From positions 16,128,001 through 16,192,000 of the forward strand of contig NC_091100.1 of NCBI RefSeq assembly GCF_024713975.1: 64,000 bases of DNA. The letters are read 5' to 3'. Below, piece by piece: positions 14,901 to 30,700 of the stretch. The notes beneath the pieces were generated by a model that was not told the DNA's origin, did not search any database, and worked only from the letters and a program-made list of their open reading frames with translations. The stretch is from Paralichthys olivaceus. Lineage: Eukaryota > Chordata > Actinopteri > Pleuronectiformes > Paralichthyidae. The translations under genes and the position numbers were made by a program. Within the stretch, counting starts at the first letter, position 1. Every line of letters begins with the position of its first letter.

Positions 14901-17900
14901 ATCATATCTGTGATTGTGTTCTCACTTTCAAACAAGACAAAGGCCTGCATGTTAGGCATTTCAGTCCAACAATAAGACATATGAAGTACTGTGTAAAGGT
15001 TTTTAGATGTTGAATTCAGAAATACAGTTATAGATTCACAAAGAAGCGACAGATCCACGAATTAAGCATCATCAAGTCAGTGTAGGATTACATGGCGAGA
15101 CCGGGCCACTGAGACAGGTCAAATTCACAGATGGGCTGTGGCTGGAACAACTTGCTAAGTACACATGAGAATTGTTGCTGTTTTAAAAGCAAGCTGTGGT
15201 CAGAGTGTTTTTATGACGTGATAAAAAGATGCATGGTATTTGTTTTTTAAAGCATACTCACTGCACTTTAAGTGTGTATATCTAACTGTATTTCATAAAC
15301 TATATCTTTTTACAGCAGATTGGTCAATTAGTAATTCAACCACCCAAAGTTGCCCTAATCTTCAACCAATCTGTGACTGTAGTTAAATGGTCAAAAGGAG
15401 GTCAACCTTCCTGCATTGTTTAGTAAAAGGATTTGAAACAGCTGCTGATTTGGGACCATTTGTAGGTGAGTCACCCCATTCCACTGTCTGAAACAGGCCA
15501 TAAATCAAACTTAACAGTCACACCACATCAAGCCTATCCATCTGAGAAACAGACATACAAGGATAATGCTTTTACCACTGTCGGGTATCTAAAGGGACAC
15601 GGAGACAGACAGCACCCTTTCATTGAACCAGACAATATGTCCTTAAGGCTTTAGAGGTCAACCATCGCTTTCAATCTCCAGGAAAACTTGTGATGTACCA
15701 CACCTTTATTAATCTTGAAAACTTGAGGATAGCTCTAAAACACAAAAAAAACATTTAATGACTATAGTAAACCTAATTTATGTTGGGAAATTTCTGCTGC
15801 ATTTTGCTGCTTGTGCCACATGATGAGTTATAGGCTATATATGACTCAGTTAAATCTTTTTCAAAGATATAATTATCTCAGTGTGTCAATACCATGAGAC
15901 ACCAAAAAGACGAGACCACTGCAAAAATCCATATCGCCGGGACAAATAACAATTCTTTATGTAGGTAGGAGCAAAATCTTTTGTATAATGTAATAATATG
16001 CAATCATTATAAACTGCCGAATGGAACCCCCCCCTGCAGTTAGAGTAATACTACATATAAAAACAGCTACACTGATGCCACGCTGCTTTTTACACAAATC
16101 GAGATATATGATAATTAAATTGTGTATGACAAAAAGCAAGAGTCACTTACTATTCATTACAAAACATTGCTTCTGCCCTTAAAGAGAGGCAGTAGGAGAG
16201 GCAGGAGCTTTGCAACGTCTCCATCTGTCTGAATATAAAGGTCAGACTGAAGGTTGCCGTTAGTTCTGGTCAAAGGGTGAAAGGTCGTTAACTGACTCGG
16301 GCAGGGGGGTGTCAGGGGAATCCCATTTGTTTTCTCAAGGGAGTCTCAGAGTTGCCATTTGTAATGTCTCCTGTCGCCTATGCTATTTGTTGGGGAAAGG
16401 GGTAGGGGGTGGGATGATTCAGATGCTAAAATCCAAAACAAAGCAACCTCTTTGATGGATCTGACAGTTTTAGCTTGATCAGAGCTTTGTTACAGCGATA
16501 GGAATATGATGTTATGGAACTTATCCATGTTTTTCCATGTTATTTTTTATCCATGTTTTTTTTATTTTTGGTATTTTTAATTTGACTCAAAACTAATTTT
16601 AATATGCAGAAATATATGATGGTATAGCGGCAGTAAAATTGGCAGTGGCCTCCAAATATGTGCTTTTATATACCCTATAAGAGCTTTATTTCTTTTGCTG
16701 ATGTTCAGTCTCAATGCACATCTATACTGAGTGGTATGACTGTTATTTTAAGAACTGTGAGCGGTTATTTGAAATTTGCAGCACAATTGTCCAGGTTCAA
16801 GCTAATCTGCACAACACAGGAAAACAAACTGCATTTTACAGAAATTATTTTGTAATTATGTTTGATAGAAAGAGGATTACAGCACATGAGCTGTATTCAA
16901 GTTCATGAAAGTGTATGATTTGCACTGTGCAGTTCACTGAACCACCAGCAAGCCTCTCGCACTCAGTGTTAACATTAACAGACAACAGAGCTGGGCCGCT
17001 TTGCCCTAGACCAAAGGGGTTGTTGACATTGCGTGATTGTACGGTCAACTCCACAGTGAGGCAAAGCCATTTTGTGGTTCATTTGTTCACTTATTTCAAG
17101 CACTACAAGGACAGGACAGTCAGCCCGTGCTGCATCAGCATCCCTCCGCTGTACTTGGATGTCTATGCTGTTATGGACTAGTGGTGGTCCTATGAATTAT
17201 CCACTATTTTAGTGCATAGTGTGTCTGATTTCCTGTGTAGCTGATTCTGCTGAACAAACAAGGGCAAGTTATAAAGGAGCAATTTTAATCATAAAATGTT
17301 TAATGAGTCTTCACCAGTGAACCTAATAGGTATGAGCCAGCTGCTCCAAAATACTTTTGATTACTTTGCCTGTCTAATGGAGAACAACACACTGAGCACA
17401 TTGACACTTGAAGGTTGTGATCTTCAGCTCAAACAGACGAAGACAATGCAGCTGATTCTAGTCGATGTTATGTGCAGCTCACATTTTACAAAAGTAATAG
17501 TTGATTGCAGTGACAACATTCTTGCTTTTGTTTTGATTTTAAATCTGTCTTTAAAAAAAGAAACTCATCTAAATTGTGTCAATAGTGTCTTTACTTCTTT
17601 TGTCAGTACAGCCAAAATAAATGCAATAATAAATCAATTCTTTAATACAATAAAAACTAGAGGTGAGTGTCAAAACCAAACCATTGATGCTAATGTTTAA
17701 TCATCACCCAATTATACTAACACTAAACTGCTACCAAGTATTAACACAGTGGTGTGTGGTTAAAGATGGTTTGAAGTGATAAGCACTGTCAGGAAAGCAA
17801 GAAAAAAATCATCGAAGTTCGCAGATGGATTGTATTTATTTAGCCCTCTTTTAGTCTTAATGACCACTCAAAGGTCATGTAACCTGCTCAGAGCAAAATC

Positions 17901-18662
17901 AGGACAAATAAGATGTCTATTCTTGTAACACTTGAAATATTGTAAAACAGAACATTTGTTTCTTAAAACAAAAAGGGTCAATGACAGTCAAGACTTCAAA
18001 ATGGCAGTGGAACTTAGAGACAATTAAATGCAACTTAAGCAGAGTGAGGAAGATGAAAGATGACATGACATATCTTTAACAGTTCATGGTCTGGTGTCAA
18101 GACTAACAAGTTGATCATAATCCTGAATCTTTCCAAAGTGACGACTGCTTACATTAGACAGGCAATGACCTGGAACTGCAAGCTTATCCTCACAATGGAT
18201 AGGCTTAGGGTAATTTAAGGCCCAGGTTAAATTACTGACTGAAAATTGTACCCAAACACCATCAAAGTGTAATGATTAATAATACAAGGTGAAATGTGCA
18301 TGTGGCCCAAAGCCAGAATTTGATTCCTCTCACCTTTGCACACTCTTCACCTGATGTGAGCAAATGCGCAGTGAAGGTTACTATACTGAGTACTATACAT
18401 TCAGTGTTCACACACTTTCAAGTTCCAAAATATGCCTTTATATTAGAGCATAAATTGCATTATTTGATTTGAAAACAACAAAATGTTCTCTAGACTAAAT
18501 AGTCATACAGTTTCACATGATCACAGGATTTGGTATCACTAAGGTCTAAACTTCAGAAAATTTGTAATCATAGTTGTATTTGGATGAAAAGCAATATTTT
18601 GCGGTTTATTCTTTAAGAAATGTCCAAATGAGTCAAGGCCTCGGAAAAGGCTTATCATATAT

Positions 18663-18701
<39 letters not shown>

Positions 18702-21700
18702 CATATATAAACATATGTAAATATCTAATATATGACACCCCATGACATCCCCTGAATCATTAGTGACAGTCATTTATATTTAAAAAGAGGAGGCCCACAT
18801 TCTTTGCCATTGCTCCTGTTATGACTCTTGGTATAGTGCCATGCTGGCTCACTCACAGCATTGTCTAAAAGTTCAACAAAATACTTCCGATTCCCCTCCA
18901 CTCTCCTGCCTGGCAGGATCACTCACTGTATAGAAAACATGGAGAATGCATGTTTGGAAAAGTGTCAAGCACAAGTACGTGACCAAATTTGTGTTTCTGC
19001 TGCCAGAGCACGCCGCAAAAAAATAATGATGGTGTGGTGTGAATTCGCTTTTATGAGTCTCAAAAATTGGGCAAAGTTGCCAAAGTCGGCTTCTAATCTA
19101 CATTGCACTTCCTTCCCAGACTCCCACCCTCAGCCTCTTTCCAGCCCAGCGAATGCTCGGGATGCCAATTATGTCATTCATTTAAGGGGCCAGCAGTCTA
19201 CAGCTGACACTCCCTCTCCTTCTCCCCCTCTCCGCTGCCCCAAGGAGACGCCAACAGACAGGAGTCAGGAATCTGGAGTGGAACGTAATCGCTACACTGA
19301 GGAGGAGGGCTGGGTTGGAGAGGGGTGAGGAGGTAAAGACAAAGTGTTCATCTGGTGGTAGGAAACTACGGTGGAATGGAGAAAGGGAGAGGGGGAGGAA
19401 TCTGAGGAAGGGAAGAGAGGAGGTCTATCAAGAGTAACAAATCTGTGGAACGCAGACAGCAAAGGGGGAGAAGGGGAAAGGGAATGCAGAGTGAGGGAAA
19501 GTGAACTCTAAACAAGTAGTTATATTTTATATTATTATATCATATTTATTGTGTCTGTAACCTCTGGCATACTCCCTTTGTGTTTTGATGATTATATCTG
19601 TTCTTTTTCTTATGTATTTCTCAACAAAAATGTAAATTAAAAACAAGAGAGGGGATATTTGGACAAGGGAATCAATGACAGTGATACAACTCTGGTAGTG
19701 TTTACACTGACAAAGGTGTAGCAGGGATGACTGAAAGAGATAATACGAGATGACAGGAGAGAAGAGGAGGAATAAAAGAAGGAGCAGAGTGGACAAAAAT
19801 TAAGTCTGGAAGTTGAGGTAAATTTGCTAGTCTGCACTTACATCACTTAAGTAGTATTATCAGGACGATGTCTGGAAACCTTTTGTACAAATCTCATTGG
19901 CTGAAGTTCAACCACCTTATCTACCGGCAAGTGTGCCTTTCATTTCTTGGTTAATTTAATCCATAAATGGAGCTTGATTGATTTACCCTGCATTAGATCT
20001 CTATTTTTGTCCAGTTTTATTTTTAGCAGCAAAGGAAGTCAGGAAGCCCTGCAGGCAAACAAGAGTAAACTAACCCAGTCCAGCCATGTATTCAGGACTT
20101 AAATTGAGTAGGAACCATCCAGAAAACCATTCTGACATGCTTGATTGATAATGCCAAGCAATTATTTTTTGGTGTGCTGCAGTCAAGCGTCCTGACAGAT
20201 GCCATTAAAATACACACTTAACAAATCAGAAACTAATTCTACAGCCCCACATTTAACAAAACCTTTTTACCTTCTCTTCAGTGGATGATTTTGATTTAAC
20301 TGCTCCTCTTCTGTCTAGAGTTTGAATTACATTACACAACCCCCCTCACATGTTAAAAATTTCCAAATCCACCATTTTTCTGAGGAATAGTATCATTACT
20401 GTTTGTGATTGTGTTTTTTTACATTTCGCACTTACTCCACATATTTGTTAGTTGTGTCTAAACACAGGCAAGAACCAAGTCAATGGTTAGCTGTTTACAG
20501 AAGGGGAGCAAATGTCAATGCTATTTCTGAAGTGGTGGGCAATTTTAAATGCAACGTTCCAAACTGAAATAAACAACACTTAACTTTTATGATGCACTTC
20601 AGCTATCTGTCATGTTTGCAACCAGTGAAGTACAGTGCAAGAAATCAATTTTGGAGGGCAAAATGCCTAAGCCTTTGTCCTTGGTTTATTCACTAATACA
20701 CACATATCATATTACTCATGCATATAAGCTGGGGCAGCGATGGCTGTTAATCATTGTGAATGAAATCAATCTTATCCCCTGAAGAGATCAACACACTTAA
20801 AAAGCCTCCAGCTACACTACAGGGGGAAACCTAGCCTCAGATGTAGTGTGAGCGACAGCCTGGTAAAAGACAATTACAATCATCTTGATTCAATTGGAAA
20901 CGGAAGCTGGTGTTGTTTACATACACAACTTAAACAAAATGGAGACAATTTGACTGTTAAATGTCTATGGCTTCTGAGTTCTCTACAACCTTGATGAGTT
21001 ACCAAGAAATCAAACAGAAGATTGACATTGACAAACTAACTGGCGTGTCTTGCGACAGTGAATACGTGGGAAACAAATGTACATTATATAAATAACACAA
21101 CACACCCACAGATCAACAGATGGATACTGTGCAGACTCTGGCGAGATGACATGTCCCATGCAAGATGGCAGTGTTCATATCCAGGCTAATGAGTTTTTTA
21201 AGGTAGGCAAGCTGAATCATGGGGAAAAGAAGGAGAGTAAAGGTGGTCGGAAACTAAGAAAGAAAGGTGACATGAAGCAGAGAGAAAAGGATGGAGCAAG
21301 GAATAAAGAAATAAAAGAAATACAGGCGAGGAAATAAGCCACAGGTATTTAAGCTCATCTAAAGCATGAGTCACAAAGTAACTGTTATACTCATATAGGA
21401 AGCATTCAGATTGAACTTTAATTTAGATACAGTCAGGTATTATATCATTCCACAGGAAAGTCATTCCCATGTGACTCATTAGGTGCACAAATGGCTGGGA
21501 GATTACTTATTTTATCTGCACGTGGCTTGAGCTGATGTAAAGTTGGTTTAGTGTCTTTATGAGCACAGGCCTTTTGTCCATACTGTAAATGATTCATGCA
21601 ACAACTGTCTCAGGAATGCAGCTCTGAATTTTTGTATTTCAGCACGAGACTACTGCGCATGATTCACACCAAGAGGGATTTCCTTGCATCGATATGCGGA

Positions 21701-24652
21701 CAGAAAAGACGTCCTCTTGACATGGGTGCTGCTTATTGAGTTTTTGTGTGTTAAATTAGCCCCTGTAGCTGGTCCTCGAACAAGTTCACAGACACAACAA
21801 ATGTAAAATGCAGGATTAGATCATCTGAAACAAGGGTATGGTTTCAGTTTGTGTCTAATTCTAGATTATGATAATCTACATATTGTACTTGCTTGTGTAC
21901 ATGTGTAGTTGTTTGCACAAAATGTTTTTACCTTGTTATATTTACACAATCTTAATAAGGTTTGAATGCTGCGAAGTTGCAGGCATTAGACTAAAGCTTC
22001 TTCAACTCATCTCCTTAAGGTGCTTCAAAGCCACCCAGGATTGTGTGTTTGTGTATCTGCACATAAATATTAGGCTTGTGTATAAAGCATGCCTGTGCTC
22101 CATTTGTGTGTTCATTCCCATATGGATGCCAGGATTCATTAACTGTGTCTGTATGGTCCATTAGCCATTAGACATAAGGGAATGAGAAAAGACAGAGGCA
22201 GAATGAGATGACGACCATGATTATTAAGTGGAAAAGAGTATTCAGAGGTTGGGGTGGGGAGATGGGCATCTAGAGAGCACTAAGAGGAGGAAAGAAGAGC
22301 AATAAAAGAGTAGAATTGTGGGGATGGAAGAGGGGATTGGGGAAAATAAAGCAAGAGGAAGAAAATGCAAACATATGGCAAGGGAACATAAGGGGGAAAA
22401 GTAAAAGAAAGGACAATAAAGACTGTTATTATAATGAGTCAAAAAGTGTAAAGCAGAACAGAAAAAACAGCAGGGAGAATTGGTTTGGACTCAAACAAAT
22501 AGATGTAGTGTGAATAAGTCCTACATATGTCTTGGACATGGTAGCCCATATATCACCATCAGTTGCACCAGCCTCTCAATATGGAACAGCAACTGCCAAA
22601 ATAGTAATTCCTTGGACCGTGTCTATAAATCATAACTAAACTACAAGGTCAAACATGTTTTCAAGTTCTTGACCTAATAAGGGAAAAATGTAAACTTTAG
22701 GTCACTGAAAACTGAAAAATCATGCACATTTAAAAGAAAACAGGACAGCACATTGGCAAACTTGCAGTTTTTCTGCAGCAGTGGAAGTAAATGAAGCCTT
22801 GAAATTAAACGCACTGTTGAACTTCTGTAACAGAGTTGGGATGAACTTTCCAAACAATGTTTCATTTCCATTGTAGGGAGGCAACCATGAGTATGACCAG
22901 CTGCTGAATAAGAAGGAAATTAAAGTTAATTTAAGGATTTATTTATTTAATTAAATAAAAACAAATCTAAGTCATTTCAGTGACAACTGGAAAAACCAAA
23001 GCATTCTTTTCACCCATAGTTAAAATACTACAGTGAATGACACTTGCACCAAATACCACTCTATTCATGTTGCTATTACATTCACTATGCTGCTGACAGA
23101 AGACATGGGTGAGAGGAGCAAGTCAACCAACAGTGGTTAAATGTGAGACTAAATTGGTGAAAGACAGATGGCTATTGTGAGGATGGGTGTCAGAGAAAAG
23201 TAAGCAACAACACAGACAGGGAGACGGGATAGTGCTGGCCACGTTTTCTTTGTGAGTGAATAGGATGGACAGAGGTTATTTAAGGCTATAGAAGTTTTCG
23301 TCATTTCTCTGTGTACACATAAATATTCAACTGAGCCCAGCGGACTATCACGGTGGAGTCCAGGGATTTTTGTTGTGTGTAGGTGGATGGTGGTGATGTG
23401 TGGCATAAAAACACTTAAAACAAGAGAGAACCTGACCAAATCTGGTTCACATAGACCACAATAATGAGGCAACATTGGTTACATGTAAAAGTAATAAATC
23501 TTACACTCATTTTCATACCTAATTAGTGACCTCCACAATAAGTCCCGCTTCGCTCTAGTATAACACTTCAAATTCTGTTGTTGCACAGAATCATAACCTT
23601 GTGGTTACCTCTGCAAAAGTTTCAATAACACACAGTGCTCCAGGCTGTTGTTTTCACAGCTATATTAAGCAAGTGATTCAAACAGTAAACGTGTCATTGA
23701 GCATGGTTGCAATGTACACTGCAAAACGCTATGAAAAAATAGCTTTTAAGAAAATACTAAAAAAGACATCGGAATGCAACCATGCAGTGTTAATTTACTG
23801 TTACTGTGTGAGCTCTTGGTTTCTCCCAAAGACTTGAGTAATTCTCCTGATTCAGTTATTGCATCAAAACATACATACTCTTGATGAAAGATAGGTGAAA
23901 CCCTTGATGCAGGACTCACACGTGTTGAGAATACACCATCAATATAAATGCTGAGCATTCATTTCAGATGGGCTGACTTCATGGATTACTCAACTGCATT
24001 ATGGTACCTCTCCATCGCACTGCTTGACTTGTGTACGGCAGAAGTTGAGGAGAGCTCAAAAGAGGCACCAGCCAATCAAATAATGGTTTAACAAATATTC
24101 AACCGCAGGTGCTAGCCAATCAAATCACATTAATGAGAAGGAGGAGTCAGAGGCAGCAGAACCTGCTGAGGGTTCACCTGGTTGTGGATTTTATCTTATT
24201 TATTCCTCTGTACTTATCATTAGTATTGTTTTGACAGCTAGCATGCCACTTTAGCATGAAAGACAGCTTTGTTGTGTCCGCTAGAATGAAACTGTGATTG
24301 TTGACCTAAGGACAATCGCACTGGCACCAAGTATTAATGCGTACTAATGCAAGGCTTACACTTGGGTCCAGCATTAGTGCTACAAATCTTCTTCCTTTAT
24401 ATCTGAACCTTGGTAAACCGGTGGCAAATCCTCCTGTTATTACGATTATGTAAAGAGCAGAGTGGGATGGTGTGGCACACCGGCACTGTCTGAGTTACTT
24501 GATCTTCATCTCCACAACACAAACCACTGCATTTCTCATATAGTCTGACTGACTTTCTCCCACAGTTAAACTGGAAACACAGACACAGAGAGGGTGGGTT
24601 GTGATTGGAGTGGCAGTGTAAGTGAGTGTGTGTACAGTAGACTTGCTGAGTG

Positions 24653-24709
<57 letters not shown>

Positions 24710-27700
24710 AAGTGTGATTCATATAAAGTCTAACCTGTCTTCCTGCATCCACTGGGTTTTTTTACCAGTGAGAAATGAAAAGTGTTTTCTTTATCCACAC
24801 TAGTTAATATTTATGATTCTGGCCTAGCAACAGTGATACATCTGAGGATGATCTTCTTTCTTTGATGTTGCACACTGTACACATTTTTCATTTTCTAGGA
24901 ATCAAAGAGAACAACAGTTATGTTTTTTTGTCACAGTTTTTACTGATATGCCTGATTTAACATTGTTCTGTGATTTAAAAGCGACACAGTCTTTAACTAA
25001 AATATGAAGATTGAGGCCAAGCATGGAGCTGCAAGAACATTTCTTGGCCGCATCAATACAATGCTCTTCTTTATGATTTGCCAAATATTTCAGATTTACA
25101 TAAACATGATTATTGATTTGGCATCATGTGCTCCTTGTACTCCTTCCAGACTTGGAATAAATTGTGTAACTTAAAGACTGTTTGTGGGTAGATAATAGTG
25201 ATGACAGTGGAATTTGCAACTAACAGTCATTTATGAGATACTTTTGAGCGAATGAAAGTCAAGTAAATATATTATTTTTGCTAATCCCATAACAGACTCC
25301 TTAGGGTCACCAAGCAAACTTTATCAAACACTTTCAGAGTCCTGTATGGTGGTGAGGGACCAGTACAGGAAGTATGTGTGTGCTGATGTATGTGTGTGTG
25401 CACATCACAAGTTGAAAACAGATAAAGAAAAAAAAACACAAAAATGGAGCCACACCGGCAGAGTTGTCTGTCAACTGTCTGGACTAGATCCGGGGGTGAG
25501 AGAGGGAGAGGAAGTAGTCGAGAGAAATGACAGAGAGATGAGAGACATCCTGTTCACAAAAAAGAAAAGAGAGTAAAAAGACTGAAGAGAAAAACGCAGG
25601 ATACAGAGACACATGATGAGAGGCTGCAGTGGGGAGTCAGAGAGTTCAGGCAGTGAAAGGAACGGAGATAGGTAGGACGCATTGAAGTGTGAGAGCACCC
25701 CAGCCAGGGAAAAAAATCACATCTGTAGACCTATTACCTGCTTTTGCACATGTTCCAAATTAACTTTTTAAGATTCAGGGTTTTTTTTTTTGCCTACCCT
25801 CATAAGGCAGAGGCTGTCAGAAATATTATGCTCTAGCCCTATGAAAAGAAAAACGTGATACTTCTCCATATTCTGCAGGAAAATCCTCCTGAAGCACTTG
25901 GAAAGTTTAATGTATTCTGCATATTGAAGCCCACCTCCTCTCCAGTCTGAGGCTGTTATGCAATACTGAGGTGTTCAGTCTTTCCATTTTCCTGCTCCGC
26001 AGTACACAGATGCCACCAAGTTCTTAAGTAATTTGAAAAACAGAAAAACTGAAGGATTAACTGAAACAACCACAGTCTGCAGACACAAAGCTATTAATAA
26101 AAAAAGGTAAAAACAAGTTCTATTGTAACATGATTAACATGCCACCAATACAGTCATGCCTATGTATTCTTTGTATTCAGTGCACATGTAAAAACGCTGT
26201 AAAAATCCTGTAGCTAAATGTTTAATGCAGGATCAACTTTTGGTGGGGGAGAAAGCTTGTAATCTCCCCGTGTGTTACATGGTAAAATGCTGGTCATGAG
26301 TACAGAGTCATAAAGCTGAATTATGAGACTGGTAGTGCCCCTGTGAGATTTCATCACTGACTCACAGTCTCCTTATAGACCAAACTCTTCTTAAAATACA
26401 GTGGTGTTCTGAGAAACAAAGACCATGTCTGAACATCCTGAGCCAGCTTGAATTTGTCATTGCTCACAGATATGTCTCCAAACAAATCATCAAGGGTCGA
26501 TCAGATATCAAGTTCATTGTGAGTTATTAGAGAGCTGACCAGCTGCATGCAGCTGGCATCACTCCAGAAGTCCTTACTATGCCTGCCTCTGTGGTTGTGT
26601 TAAAATGTGCTAACTCTAATAGGAAAATCCTCGAGTCACCAGAAAACAAATGTATCAATGAAACGACAGGATATAATTCCACAAACCAGAAACCTGGGAT
26701 TTCCCCACAGCATGAAATTTGAGGAGAGGAGAAAAATGTGTTCACAGAAGCTTCATTTGATTTAAAGATGAACGTGGTAAAGAGATATTCTTGATATATT
26801 CTTGGATAAAAAACTGCAATAATAAAACCTTTGACTGTTGTGATAAATATATTTTCAGGGATTGCCAAAATCGCTCTGACTCTAGAGAGCACAATGCCAA
26901 GAGATTTTATAATTTATTCTGATACAGAGGAATAAAAACAATCACTTCTGTTTAATGTCTCAAAGCCTTCCACACTTTGGAATGTACTTCACTGGTGTTA
27001 ACTCATCGTTATCTGATCATGTTACCAACAGATGAAAAGCAAAGACAACCTTTTGTTTCCCACCATCAAAGTAACCAGGCAGCTGTAACTGGGCTACTGA
27101 CAGCCATGTGAACCATGGGTTGGACAAATACAAATACTCACTCTGACTTAATGTCTTTAGATTGTAGGAAACCAGTCAGTAATACTTCTGCTCAGATTAT
27201 TTACATGTTTCATGTGATGTATTTTGAATGTTTGTAATTTTTCTTTCTGTCTATTTTTGGGTGAGCTAGCCAAGACAAATTCCGATCAACTTTGTTGATG
27301 TGGCAATTAAATTTTGAACTTGAATCATAAAACCACAGCGTGATCTTAACATACTTATTACTCATAAGTATTATAACAATAAATCAGATGCTGGCTACAA
27401 AAGCGTCACATTAATAGTGCCACAGATATAGACATATATAAGCATCCATTCATTAAGTGTCCACATTCCATGGAGATATTGTCGCATGCATTAAATATCA
27501 GTAAAAACAACTGAAAAGTTTCACAGTTCATAATCAACGGAATCCACTTGATCCAGATTTTTATTTGGATCTGCATGAAATTGTTCAGTCATTGAAACTA
27601 ACCCCATAAATATGCCTGAACTTAATCACCAAGATTCACCGGTAATTCTCTGAGAAATTAACAAAAATGTTGAAAACTGCCCTAAAAGATTCCCTGATTC

Positions 27701-30700
27701 CGCACCTTGATCCACACCAAATTTAAATGGGTTGGTCCTGCACCCATACAGAATTCTTCCACCAAGTTTTGTGGTAATCCGTCCAGTAGTTTTAGGTTGA
27801 AATGTATATATCTGTTATTTGGGATAAGGAAATGCATTGTGAGAAGTTTTAATGTTTTGACTACAAATTAATTAAAGTGTGCCTCGTTTTTTTGTCTGGT
27901 TTGTTGCGTCTGTAAACTGTTGTCTCCTGTATTTCCTTTTAGACTTACACACAACAGATAATATAAACACAGCTGGATCGTAGAATGAATAAAACGTTTC
28001 CATATGATGATGAGGGCCACGTGAACAGTGAATGAGAGTATGGAACCTGTGATATGCGTGTGGTCAATTAGAGTCTATGCTGGTGATCCAGACTAAACAG
28101 AGCTGGAGGAAGTTTAGGTAGGGCTACATAATAACCACAACACAGTGAAGCCAGACGGTAGAGACCAAGCAAGACACAGACACAGTTATTACAGGAGCAT
28201 CATCTCTTTCCTGACAAGGACTGTGCACAGAGACTAATTTATACTACTGAATATTTACACCAGATGATAATTTGGCACCATACTAACAGCCCGATGACTC
28301 AATCAAGTTGTTCACTGTAAATGAAACACAGATCATTAACCAGCCCAATTATTCTTGCCACTGTGTTTGCATTTTTCCACAAGGGCTGTTATACATCCAA
28401 TAAACTAAGACCATTTCACACTTAATTAAAAGAGTCTAGCACCAACGTCTGCCTCAGATACCCAGGGGACCTGATGCAAGAATAGACCAACCGCATTCAG
28501 TGTTTTAGCATTTAAATGCAGCCTATTAGAATCTGAAATGTTGTATACCTCCACTGCAGAGACGTCTTTTGTGTGCTTACCTCACTATTGTTAGGTTTAC
28601 TGCCCAAGGTTGGAAATGGTTTAGGGAGCCATGCTTTTTGTCTCTTGTTTTCAAGATCACAAATATTTTGTAATCAGATTACGACAGCTGCTTTATAGTA
28701 ATAAAAATATATATTTAAAGACAACAACACATATCAATTTAAATTATATTTACTCATTTGCATTTAAATATTAAATGTACTAAACACCATTATTAATGAT
28801 TTCCTTAAAGAGACATTTTCAGCCCTACAAATGTGAATGCCCTTGACTGACTGACTGGTTGGCTGAGTGACGTCTGTGAGCAGGGTCCAAAATTAACTTT
28901 TTGACTCACCTGCCAGCAAGACAAGCTTTTTATTTATTTATAAGAAGCCAGAGCTGAATGTGAAGTAAGGTTGACGTGGCAGTCTTTGTTGCCAGTGTTA
29001 CAAGGCGTTCAAAACTACTTATAGATCTTTTACATTGTAAACCTTCACAATCTGGGTAATTAAACATTGCACACAACTTCAAGTGCAGTAGAAGAGTGAG
29101 GTTGCACACAGTGAAATCTAACGTTACAGATCTCACTCAGTAAGAGCTCTACAGACACTGAGCTAATACACGTCTTTTCTTAATGAATTCTGGTGTTCCC
29201 GGTAATGCTGTTGTTGTCAAAAGCAACCTAATTTTAATGTGTAGATCAGCGGTGAATAAAACCATTGAATTCAAATTTGAATACAAATTTAAAAGCCAGA
29301 ATACAACTCAAAAAGTTTCAATCTTAACATTTAATTAAGTGAACCTCGGGGACACAAGGAGATTGATTGATTCTAATTGTTAAAATTCCATTTGTTAGCG
29401 GTTCATAGGAACTCTTTATATGTGGTCCATGACAAAGGGAAGGAGGCTGAAATAAACAAACAATCCTATCAGACAGGTAGCAGAAACCTTAAGAATGGCC
29501 AAACCAACACCACAAACCTAAAAGACTGTCGAAGATAACAGAAGTAGATTGTCACAGAATCCTTTGCTTGGTGAAGAACGAACATTGTCAGAGTCTACAA
29601 TAAAGGAGAGGTTTTATTAATGCAAATAGAGAGGGTTTACCTCCATGTGCAAACCTTGGTTTGCCAGACAGCATGTTAAATAGGCTGCATAGTTCTGAAC
29701 AAGATTAATTGGATGGATGAATCCAAGATTAACTTGAACCAGCCAAGATGGGAACAGGAAAGTATCAAGAGTGAAAGAAATGCCTCAAGAGCCAAAGCAC
29801 AGCACACTGTCTGTCAAACACAGTGGAGACAGTGTTATGGTATGGGCTTGTATGGCTGCCAATGGAACTGGGTCACTGGTGTTAATTGATGATGTGACTG
29901 CTGATTATCAGTGATGAACCTGAAAGAGCTACACTGTTTGCTCACATTCAGTCAAATCCTGCAAAACTGGTCAGACGGGGCTTCACAGTACAGATGGGCA
30001 ATGGACCCAAAACATGCTGGGAAAGAAAAGAGCTTCTCACGGCAAATAAATTGAATATTAAGTTGTATCAGTCACTTTACCTCAATCAAGCAAATTGATG
30101 ATGCTTTTCACTTAATGAAGACAACACTGAAGGCAGAAAGGCCCACAAAGAAGCAGCAACTGGAGGCAGCTGCTGCAAAGACCTGGCAAAGCATCTCAAG
30201 AGAGAGAAACTAAGAAACCGCAGGGTTTTCCCTACCGCTATAGGACTTAAGCGCAGTGCCTTAGCAAAGAATTATGTCCGTCACAGATGATGAAAAAGTC
30301 GGAAAACTGTATAATGTATAATTATGTGAGAGGAATGAGAGTGAGGGAGGAATTGACTTGCTTTAGTAGCTGAGTAAGAAGACTTGTGACACACTGAACT
30401 ATCTAAGCTGCCCAAACTTAGTTATCAGGTGACTATGAGAGGATGAGAGAACACAAATTCAGATCCATGAAGATGGAAGATGAGCCTTCAAGTGATGAAG
30501 ACTTATTGCTTCTCATTGCACCTCCTAACTCCTCTAAAACTGGCCATAAATGCTGTAATGATAATGGTTCAAAATTATGTGACAATGCATGTTTTCACAA
30601 TGTACAATTGCCATAATCAGAACACTTATGGAGCTGACTACATATGAGAAAGACATGAGATGAGCCAGCAGAAGAAGAGCTGACGACAGAGGGGTTGACA

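Noticed and set aside
17296..17700. 134-codon plus-strand open frame in smurf2 intron 1
   Set aside because: AT-rich, no recognisable domain and no splice context that would make it an exon; chance length in AT-rich DNA.
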